Shown here in pieces: positions 1 to 6,161 of a stretch of DNA of 10,474 nucleotides (its first letter is position 1; every line of letters begins with the position of its first letter). The notes below the pieces were generated by a model. That model was given only the letters and a program-made list of their open reading frames with translations. It was not told where the DNA came from and made no database searches. The position numbers and the translations under genes are program-made. Source of the stretch: an uncultured Porphyromonas sp. (GTDB lineage Bacteria > Bacteroidota > Bacteroidia > Bacteroidales > Porphyromonadaceae); contig CAMXXM010000030.1 of the NCBI GenBank assembly GCA_947253195.1, forward strand, positions 1 through 10,474, read 5' to 3'.

Positions 1-71
1 CCACGTTCAAGGGCGACAAGCGTGCCGCCGAGAACCTTGCCGAGCTCCGCAAGCTCGTCGAGAGCCTCTGA
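1..71 (+). CDS. C-terminal tail of an upstream gene, unidentified
   Basis: An open frame enters from the left edge (codons start at base 3) and stops at TGA 69-71, giving about 22 residues ending in AENLAELRKLVESL. The tail is charged and rich in Ala, Leu, Glu and Lys, so it is probably an alpha helix. Its composition is quite unlike the beta-rich pilins that follow, and a clear shift to AT-rich DNA separates it from the first fimbrial gene. I therefore read it as the end of an unrelated, separately transcribed gene. Too little is visible to name a family. Confidence 0.6.
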   Translation, partial: TFKGDKRAAENLAELRKLVESL

Positions 72-73
72 CA

Positions 74-86
74 GGGCGTCGCGCCC
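74..86 (+). terminator. Short GC hairpin after the upstream gene
   Basis: GGGCG (74-78) and CGCCC (82-86) form a 5-bp GC-only stem with a 3-base loop, three bases after the upstream stop codon. No T-tract follows, so it may be a weak or factor-assisted terminator, or a chance hairpin. Confidence 0.3.
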
Positions 87-181
87 TCCGACTTGTCCGA
101 TGATAAGTCGCTCCCGATACGACTGATATGACATTACTATATTACTAACAACAGTTTCTTTTTCACTAACTCACAACAATT
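87..181 (+). promoter_or_regulatory. Leader/promoter region of the fimbrial operon
   Basis: These roughly 95 bases drop sharply in GC compared with both sides, with T- and A-rich runs between about 125 and 181, and lie directly before the major fimbrillin. Such a region is expected to carry the operon promoter. I could not find a convincing Bacteroidetes-type element (TTTG near -33 with TAnnTTTG near -7). TA-rich stretches around 134-146 are the best -10-like candidates, but this is only a guess. There is no Shine-Dalgarno sequence before the ATG at 182; the last bases are A/C-rich, as is common for Bacteroidales starts. Confidence 0.45.
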
Positions 182-1852
182 ATGAGAAAAGTAACAACTA
201 CCGTTGCAGCCGCTCTCGTGGCTTTTAGCTTCGCAGCCTGCAACAAAACCAACAGCAGCGTCACCCCTGAGGAGAGTGGCAGCACCTACGCACAGCTGAC
301 TTTCCAGGAGACCGGCCTCCGCGCTGGTGGCCAGAAAGACGCCCCCGGTATCGAGGGTGAGTCTCGTGTCAAGAACGCTTCGTTCTTTGCCGGATCTGCT
401 TCCCAAGCAGTCTCTATGTCAGACGTCAGCGGCTTCACCGCCACCGGTGCTGAGGAGGACAAGGCCTACAAGAGTGAGGTATTCGAGTACGGTGGTGTTA
501 TGGGAACACCCATTAACTCCGGTCTCGTTGTTAACCTCAATACTCTCTCTCCGGCTGACTTCAAGGCAGACAAGAAGCTTGGCATCGCCGAGCTCGGCAA
601 GCTTACCTCCAACGACGCTAATGGTGGCTTCGTTATGTCTTCCAAGACAACCAACTCCATCACCATCACTGAGGGTGCAGATGCGAATGAAGCGAGTGTG
701 AAGGCAAAGGGCAACTACTTCTCATACCAGGTAGAGCGTGTTGCTTCTAAGGCTCAGGCTAGCACCCCAGCCGGTGGTGTGGCAGTAAATATCAAGGAGG
801 GTGGTAGAGCTCTCTTTGACAAGAGCCTTACCGAGAAGGCAGCTGTCAAGGATCTTCGTTATGCTCTCGCCGGTTCTGCCAAGGAGGTTTACCTCTTTGC
901 TGATAAGGCAGGTAACCGCACTCTTGATGCTAACTTGACCTATGGTACCGAGTACGAGACTGCTATCCACGGACTTGCTGCCACTACCCTCAATGCACAG
1001 GGTATGTACGCTGCTCAGCGTGACCTCCAGAAGGTGTCTGACAAGTCTCTGACGACTCTCTCTGACGATACTGAGTTTAGTAACCTGAACTCTCTGCCTC
1101 TCGCTGCAGATGCTAACTATCAGACGACCTCAAACAAGAACGGCATCTTCTTCCTCGAGAACGATGTTAATTCTCAGGATCCAGACTTCTCCGATATCGC
1201 TTACTTCAAGGTCTATGGTAAGTTTGAGCCCGCTGCCAACCTCTACAAGCTCAATACTGCAAAGGACGGCGTAGAGGCTGCCTCTATGACTGATGTTAAT
1301 TCTGATCGCGAAGAGGAGGTCGTCGTATCCGAGGATTGGGTTACCACTAATGGACTCACTGTGGGTCCTGATCTAGTAAAGAACCCTGCAGTGACGGGTC
1401 AGCCTCAGACCTACACCCTGACTGTCAAGATCGCTGCCGGGTCAATCTTCTACAATCCCGCTAACCGTCGCTTCTACACCTCTCCCCTTGCTGCTCGCGT
1501 CGACAACGGAGGCAAGACGAAGAAGGTGGAGACCATTCTCTTCAAGGGTGGTAAGATGCTCTGGCAGACCCCTGCCAATGGTCAGTATGACAAAAAGTTC
1601 TTCAACACTCGTCGTAACAACATCTACTCCATCCAGGTCAATGAGATCACCGGTCTTGGTCTGAATTTCGACCCGGCTGACCCCAAGGATCCGAACTGCC
1701 CGAAGCCCGAGCCTAAGGAGAACCCCGATGAGAAGCCCCACAAGGACGACAATAAGGTGATCAAGAAGACCACTAACATCCAGGTAGAGGCTAAGATCCT
1801 TAAGTGGAACCTCGTCTATCGTGGTGTCACCCTGAATGGTCAGAACCTCTGA
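182..1852 (+). CDS. mfa1: Major fimbrillin, Mfa1-like shaft subunit of a type V pilus
   Basis: This is the likely polymerising shaft subunit of a short (Mfa1-type) fimbria, 556 residues against about 563 for P. gingivalis Mfa1. The precursor starts with a lipoprotein signal peptide whose lipobox ends at Cys20 (FAAC). An Arg-Ala site at R47-A48 (GLRAGG) matches the place where Arg-specific proteases trim type V pilins. Near the C-terminus RRNNIY (477-482) is followed by a GLGLNFDP segment and a Pro/Asp/Lys/Glu-rich linker (about 497-526). A final beta strand, KWNLVYRGVTL, lies at 541-551. The same order, RNNIY then a LGF/LGL motif, a DP-rich linker and a C-terminal strand, is what I recall for Mfa1. 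The mature part has a single cysteine, C506, in the linker. Its first place in the operon, the hairpins after it, and a codon style with frequent GCT, GTT, TTC and AAG fit the most abundant product. The symbol is by homology; this strain's own name is unknown. Confidence 0.88.
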   Translation: MRKVTTTVAAALVAFSFAACNKTNSSVTPEESGSTYAQLTFQETGLRAGGQKDAPGIEGESRVKNASFFAGSASQAVSMSDVSGFTATGAEEDKAYKSEVFEYGGVMGTPINSGLVVNLNTLSPADFKADKKLGIAELGKLTSNDANGGFVMSSKTTNSITITEGADANEASVKAKGNYFSYQVERVASKAQASTPAGGVAVNIKEGGRALFDKSLTEKAAVKDLRYALAGSAKEVYLFADKAGNRTLDANLTYGTEYETAIHGLAATTLNAQGMYAAQRDLQKVSDKSLTTLSDDTEFSNLNSLPLAADANYQTTSNKNGIFFLENDVNSQDPDFSDIAYFKVYGKFEPAANLYKLNTAKDGVEAASMTDVNSDREEEVVVSEDWVTTNGLTVGPDLVKNPAVTGQPQTYTLTVKIAAGSIFYNPANRRFYTSPLAARVDNGGKTKKVETILFKGGKMLWQTPANGQYDKKFFNTRRNNIYSIQVNEITGLGLNFDPADPKDPNCPKPEPKENPDEKPHKDDNKVIKKTTNIQVEAKILKWNLVYRGVTLNGQNL

Positions 1853-1872
1853 TCTACCCTTCCTAACTAAGT

Positions 1873-1887
1873 CCGGCGCTTAGCCGG
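1873..1887 (+). terminator. Small hairpin downstream of the major fimbrillin
   Basis: CCGGC (1873-1877) pairs with GCCGG (1883-1887) around a 5-base loop, about 20 bases after the fimbrillin stop. It directly precedes the larger hairpin at 1892-1921, so the two probably act together at the 3' end of the fimbrillin message. Confidence 0.4.
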
Positions 1888-1891
1888 CATA

Positions 1892-1921
1892 GGGCAGGCG
1901 GGCTTGACCGCCCTCCTGCCC
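1892..1921 (+). terminator. Strong hairpin between fimbrillin and anchor genes (probable attenuator)
   Basis: GGGCAGG (1892-1898) pairs with CCTGCCC (1915-1921). After one C/T mismatch, GGGC (1900-1903) pairs with GCCC (1910-1913), leaving a 6-base loop. No clear T-tract follows. It lies 40 bases after the shaft gene, and the next gene starts about 80 bases later on the same strand with no obvious new promoter. I infer partial termination or 3'-end protection, giving many fimbrillin transcripts and fewer read-through transcripts for the minor subunits. Confidence 0.55.
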
Positions 1922-2002
1922 ACGATAGAGAGATGACACTCCCCATCTCCTTGGGGCGCGAAACTAAGAAATAGTGACTGCATGGGATACCATGAGACAG
2001 AT

Positions 2003-2959
2003 ATGAGGAAAAGATTTTTACCACACACGATGGTGACCTCGCTACTCGGGATGCTTGGCCTGCTCCTTGCCGGGTGCCACCCCTGCGTCTACGGGGATCT
2101 AAGTGACTGTCCGCAGATCGTCAGACTGCAGATGCAGTACGCTGATCCTTGCGGGGGCTTTGTGCCGGATAAGTATGCCCCCCTCGCTAAGGGGAAGGAC
2201 TTCCGAGTGATGGCCTTCCGCACCGATGGGTCGAGGGTCAAGCTGGAGATCCCCGATCAAACAACGCCTCCCACCACTGAGAGTGCGTTCTACGACGTGG
2301 TGGTGAGAGAGTACGGGAAGCTCTCCTTCGTCACACTCCTTGCCGAGGACTTCACCCCCTATCGTCTTGATGAGGTCACCTCTATGGATCAGCTACTCCT
2401 CGCCCTCGAGACGACACCTCAGACGCGAGCTGATCTGCCGGAGATCTGGTATGGGATCAGCGATAAGTACGATAATACCGACTACTCATCTAGAGGGACC
2501 GTCACCGATACATTAGTGATGGGGATGGAGGAGAAGCTCCATACACTCAATTTCTCTGTCAAGGGTCTTCCCTCCGGAGAGTACACCCTCGAGGTGACTA
2601 CTCCGGAGAATGCCCTCCTCGCGAGTGGTCTCCCACAGTCTGGTAAGGTGACCTATCGACAGCCCCTCCACATCGCTGATGGTAAGGTCATCGGCGCTGT
2701 ATCGATGGATCTCTTCCGCATTGCTACTGATAGAGCAGCGGAGACGGAGATCACGCTGAGCGACAGCGAGGGTAAGATCCTCTACAGAACCACTTTCGGC
2801 GAGTACTTCCGTCTCACCCCTCAGACGAAGCCAAGCTTCTGTAAGCGCAACATCGATATGAGTATTGAGCTTAAGCCTACCGACCAAGGGACGTGGATGA
2901 TGGTGGCCGTCACTGTGAAGCAGTGGAACTTGGTTTACCGGAACGTGACATTGGGATAA
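2003..2959 (+). CDS. mfa2: Fimbrial anchor lipoprotein, FimB/Mfa2 family
   Basis: This outer-membrane lipoprotein is expected to anchor the pilus base and limit its length. From the chosen start it has 318 residues (P. gingivalis Mfa2 is about 324). The signal peptide begins MRKR and the lipobox LLAGC ends at Cys25. An in-frame ATG at 1982 would add only seven residues (MGYHETD); I prefer 2003 because it gives a normal basic n-region. The mature N-terminus, with C28, C36 and C50 around VYGDLSDCPQ and a following LQMQY strand, fits the FimB/Mfa2 pattern (aromatic-x-DLxxCPxxVxLxxxY). There is no Arg-Ala trimming site near the N-terminus, as expected for an anchor that keeps its own first strand. 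The protein ends with QWNLVYRNVTL (307-317), almost the same as the C-terminal strand of the shaft subunit. It is followed by the next gene after 5 bases, so the two are cotranscribed. Confidence 0.85.
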   Translation: MRKRFLPHTMVTSLLGMLGLLLAGCHPCVYGDLSDCPQIVRLQMQYADPCGGFVPDKYAPLAKGKDFRVMAFRTDGSRVKLEIPDQTTPPTTESAFYDVVVREYGKLSFVTLLAEDFTPYRLDEVTSMDQLLLALETTPQTRADLPEIWYGISDKYDNTDYSSRGTVTDTLVMGMEEKLHTLNFSVKGLPSGEYTLEVTTPENALLASGLPQSGKVTYRQPLHIADGKVIGAVSMDLFRIATDRAAETEITLSDSEGKILYRTTFGEYFRLTPQTKPSFCKRNIDMSIELKPTDQGTWMMVAVTVKQWNLVYRNVTLG

Positions 2960-2964
2960 CTACC

Positions 2965-4554
2965 ATGAGACATTTAGATCGCCATATAGCCACCTCTCTC
3001 CTTGTGTTGACGCTACTTCTCGCCTCCGGGTGTCACAGTGTCACTACAGGTGATCCTGTGACAGAGAGTAATGGTGCCACCTTTGTTACGCTCAGCACCT
3101 CCGTCATCGGATCCATGACACCACGCGCTGTCTCGGAAAACGATGCAGCACCACTGGCTGGAAGTGGTGAGGGAGAGGTAGAGGTGCTCAATCTTTGGCT
3201 CGCCAAGGAGGGCTGGATGCAAAGTGTCCCCGACAAGACTCAAGCACCCATATACCAAGCCACATTCAAGATCACCGGCGTACGGCAACCCTCAGAGGAG
3301 AGAGCCTACACCGTTCTCCTTAATGGACACAAGCTATCACTGCACACCCTGTCTCTCGACAAGAAGACCACTATAGGACTCGACCAAATCAGCTCACTGA
3401 TGGACGAGAGGGGCTTCACCATGACAGGAGACGTGGGGCTTACGGCTAACGTCAAGCCCGATATCACAGAGCCGCACCGACCGGACAATAATGTCTTCCC
3501 CAAGGATAACGCTCTCCCTGTCGAGCGTGTAGTCTCCAAGGCCCAGCTCTACGAGAAGTCTGACTTTACGGTCACCGGGATCCCGGGCACGATCACAAAC
3601 CTACACTGGGCTGTTGCCGGTAGCGGCAAGCAGGTCTACCTCTACCGCAATCAGGCCGGAGATCGCACCATGGGCACTGATGGTCTCTACGATCATCTCA
3701 CCACCGCCTCTGATGAGAGCGATTTGATGAAGCTCTCTGACGTGGTCAAGACAGCAGATGCCACCGGCAACTTTGCCTGGAAGGAGCTGTCAGGGACAGC
3801 GAGCGGGAAGAAGTCCGTCGCCGGCGGGATCTACTTCTACGAGCATGCGCTCAAGGAGACCAAGGGTAAGGATACTCCCTATCCCCGCGCGATCGGCTAC
3901 GACAAGGTCACCTATGCCAAGGTCTATGGCGACCTCGGCAAGATAAGCAAGGGAAAGAAGATCAAGGATGGCGCAACGCCGACAGAGGGAGCCTATACCC
4001 CGGCTGACCTGACGACCACCACCGCTGGTGATTTCTCAGGCGAGCGTAAGTACGACGTCACCGTCACCAAGGAGTGGTACGACAAGATGAAGGCTACACT
4101 GGGAGGTCAGCTGGCAGAGGCGGGTGGTGTCTACACCCTGCATATGGTTGACAAGCCCGGCACTTTCTATGTGGGGTTCAATGGCACCATCTACAATACC
4201 CTCCTCGCTGCCACGGCAGATGGCAATAGGAGTATCCGAAAGTATACCGGTGGGCGTATGGTTTACCTGACGCCTCTCAATGCGCAGGGCGAGACATATA
4301 AGATCTACAACTGCGACACCCGACGCAATAATATTTACGACCTCGAGGTACAGGGAGTCAATGGTCTTGGGGACAACTACGACCCCGTAGATCCCAATGA
4401 CCCCTACATCCCGAAGCCCAATGACAACCCCCTTGAGCCCGATACCAAGATACCCCCGGTCAACAACCCGCTTGTTGCCATTAGGGTCAAGGCAAGGGTG
4501 CTCAAGTGGAATTACATCCACCAGTCCTACGACCTGATGGGCGCAGCGAAATAA
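2965..4554 (+). CDS. Second fimbrillin, paralogue of the major subunit (Mfa3 position)
   Basis: This is a 529-residue type V pilin. I start it at 2965, five bases after the anchor stop. The longer frame from 2893 would overlap the anchor gene and place 24 unlikely residues before the signal peptide. The lipobox LLASGC ends at Cys23 and the trimming site is R54-A55 (TPRAVS). It shares many blocks with the first gene in the same order: VERVVSKAQ (186-194), an AGSGKQVYLY block, VTYAKVYG, TRRNNIY (452-458), GLGDNYDPVDPNDP and the final strand VLKWNYIHQSYDL (512-524). It therefore keeps both the groove-opening site and the donor-type C-terminus, so it could polymerise or act as an adaptor in the fibre. 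By position it corresponds to mfa3 of P. gingivalis, but its similarity is to the shaft subunit, so I do not assign that symbol. Whether it is a second shaft type, an adaptor or an alternative major subunit cannot be told from sequence. Confidence 0.82.
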   Translation: MRHLDRHIATSLLVLTLLLASGCHSVTTGDPVTESNGATFVTLSTSVIGSMTPRAVSENDAAPLAGSGEGEVEVLNLWLAKEGWMQSVPDKTQAPIYQATFKITGVRQPSEERAYTVLLNGHKLSLHTLSLDKKTTIGLDQISSLMDERGFTMTGDVGLTANVKPDITEPHRPDNNVFPKDNALPVERVVSKAQLYEKSDFTVTGIPGTITNLHWAVAGSGKQVYLYRNQAGDRTMGTDGLYDHLTTASDESDLMKLSDVVKTADATGNFAWKELSGTASGKKSVAGGIYFYEHALKETKGKDTPYPRAIGYDKVTYAKVYGDLGKISKGKKIKDGATPTEGAYTPADLTTTTAGDFSGERKYDVTVTKEWYDKMKATLGGQLAEAGGVYTLHMVDKPGTFYVGFNGTIYNTLLAATADGNRSIRKYTGGRMVYLTPLNAQGETYKIYNCDTRRNNIYDLEVQGVNGLGDNYDPVDPNDPYIPKPNDNPLEPDTKIPPVNNPLVAIRVKARVLKWNYIHQSYDLMGAAK

Positions 4555-4567
4555 CGAGTGAGATAGC

Positions 4568-6058
4568 ATGAATAGCAATCAAACCACATACTCAGCCCCT
4601 CTCCTGAGGCGGCTCTGCCGGTCAGCCCTCCTCGCCGTGTCCCTCCTCGTCATCGGAGCTTGTCACAGCAGTGTGGTTCCCACCGAGGAGGAGCGGGTCG
4701 CCGGCTGTGAGCAGGCTGTCCGCATCACCGCCCGGGTATCCCCCTTCGGTGGTGTCCCCGCCGGCACCCGCGCTGATGTCACCGGCAAAGTCGACAATGG
4801 GCAGACCGGTCCCTGGCAGCCCAAGGTCAAGGACCCCGCTCAAAATGCCGAGACGCGACTCTCGCGACTCTACGTCTTCGTCACCAAGCGTGGCAGCGAT
4901 GAGATCGTGAAGACCCTCTACTACTACGCCGAGGATTACGACCACACGGATGTGGTAGATGGTAAGATCACCGGCACCGAGATTCCGGCACTGCAGTTTA
5001 CCAACACCTCGTCTGGAGAGGTCACTATGGATATGACCCTTCTCCCGGGCGACTACACCTTCCTCTTGGTTGCCAATAGCGCTGCCGCCACCAAGGTCGT
5101 CAGGAGTAAAAACCAGCTCAAGCTTGCTGATCTGAATCAGGTCTATACTGACGCCAACAGCTTCGCCGCGATCAAAGGGTACGATGATTTTCACCCTTAC
5201 GACTTCGACTTCCCCATCATAGGCTATAGAGAGCTCACCGTCCCTGACACTATGGATCCCGATAAGCGGGTGGAGCTCTCTCCGGAGATCCCTCTGGAGC
5301 GTCAGGTGGCCCGAATCGATGTCTCCCTCACCACTGCCACGGACGAGACCAAAAAGAGCTATCTCTCCAAGGATAAGGAGGGGACACACTTCGATCCCTC
5401 TCAGTACAGGCTCACGCAATTCCTCGTCCTTGAATGTGTGAAAGGTCCCACTGCAACGGTTAAGAAGAGGTATCCCTACACCCTCTTCCCTGTCGAGGGC
5501 GAGTTTACCGCTCTCCCTGCCGGTCTGCCGAGGTACCCCCGTGCCTCATATACCCTCCCTGTAATCCTTGATGATGAAGGGATACCGGCGGGCCCCGGAC
5601 CGGAATGGGCGGCTGTTAAGGGCATGGTCTTCTCTGACATTCAGATGAAAAACCCTTACTGGAGTAGGGACATCAATAACGGCACTCAGGGTCTCCGTAA
5701 GCTCTGGAGGCAGTCTCTTGTCTATATGTGTGCCGGCGGAGCCCCTGGTACGTCACCTGATGGTGGAGGACCGGCATATATGTACCTCCCCTCTGTCTAC
5801 TTCGGTAGCGTGAACGACCCGGCGGCTAAGGTGGTTCGGTTGCAGCTGAAGTTCAAGAAGCTCGACGGCTCTGAGACCCTCACCTACCGCATCCCTATAC
5901 ACAACGAGACCGGCGCCGCAGACTACTACTCCATCCGCCGCAATACGATCTACGACATCGACCTCACCTTCTATGGCAGCAAGCTCGAGGTGCAGCAGAG
6001 CAACGCCAAGTACATCGTCGACACGTGGGAGGATCAGCCGGTAGACATCCCTTGGTAA
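4568..6058 (+). CDS. Minor fimbrillin-family subunit (tip-side accessory pilin)
   Basis: This is a 496-residue lipoprotein pilin, 13 bases after the previous gene and so in the same operon. The n-region is longer than in its neighbours (MNSNQTTYSAPLLRRLCR) and the lipobox VIGAC ends at Cys32. The trimming site is R68-A69 (GTRADV). Fimbrillin-fold hallmarks are visible: RLYVFVTKRG near residue 98, a GDYTFLLVANSA strand near 160, RQVARIDVSL around 245, and IRRNTIYDIDLTFYG near 456-470. The C-terminus is VDTWEDQPVDIPW and lacks the KWN-type donor strand of the shaft and anchor proteins. That suggests it accepts a strand but does not donate one in the usual way, as expected for tip or tip-proximal subunits. 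By position it matches mfa4, though it is longer than P. gingivalis Mfa4 (about 333 residues). The exact role, adaptor or tip, is inferred. Confidence 0.78.
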   Translation: MNSNQTTYSAPLLRRLCRSALLAVSLLVIGACHSSVVPTEEERVAGCEQAVRITARVSPFGGVPAGTRADVTGKVDNGQTGPWQPKVKDPAQNAETRLSRLYVFVTKRGSDEIVKTLYYYAEDYDHTDVVDGKITGTEIPALQFTNTSSGEVTMDMTLLPGDYTFLLVANSAAATKVVRSKNQLKLADLNQVYTDANSFAAIKGYDDFHPYDFDFPIIGYRELTVPDTMDPDKRVELSPEIPLERQVARIDVSLTTATDETKKSYLSKDKEGTHFDPSQYRLTQFLVLECVKGPTATVKKRYPYTLFPVEGEFTALPAGLPRYPRASYTLPVILDDEGIPAGPGPEWAAVKGMVFSDIQMKNPYWSRDINNGTQGLRKLWRQSLVYMCAGGAPGTSPDGGGPAYMYLPSVYFGSVNDPAAKVVRLQLKFKKLDGSETLTYRIPIHNETGAADYYSIRRNTIYDIDLTFYGSKLEVQQSNAKYIVDTWEDQPVDIPW

Positions 6059-6161
6059 GAGATTATCCGCGAATAGCCTACTCTCGCAGACTCCACAGAA
6101 CACCCTATGGCTGTCTCGCTGATGATACAATGATAAAATAATGATACGTACATATACTGAT
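6059..6161 (+). promoter_or_regulatory. AT-rich spacer before the tip gene
   Basis: This is the second largest gap in the operon (103 bases). It turns AT-rich after about 6120, where ATGATA occurs three times (6122-6127, 6130-6135, 6141-6146). No hairpin as strong as that at 1892-1921 is seen. The AT-rich stretch could hold an internal promoter or simply an unstructured translation start region for the tip gene. I see no consensus promoter. Confidence 0.25.

Noticed and set aside
2893..2964. Upstream start for the second fimbrillin, overlapping the anchor gene
   Set aside because: It would put 24 polar residues before a complete lipoprotein signal peptide. The start at 2965 gives a normal MRH signal and a 5-base gap.
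4622..5419. 265-residue minus-strand open frame
   Set aside because: It lies wholly inside the minor pilin gene, has no signal or recognisable motif, and its composition follows from the opposite strand's codon bias. It is a shadow frame.
6122..6147. ATGATA repeats before the tip gene as an operator or phase-variation tract
   Set aside because: There are only three copies with unequal spacing (8 and 11 bases) in AT-rich DNA. This is not a slippage-prone tandem repeat and has no recognisable operator symmetry.
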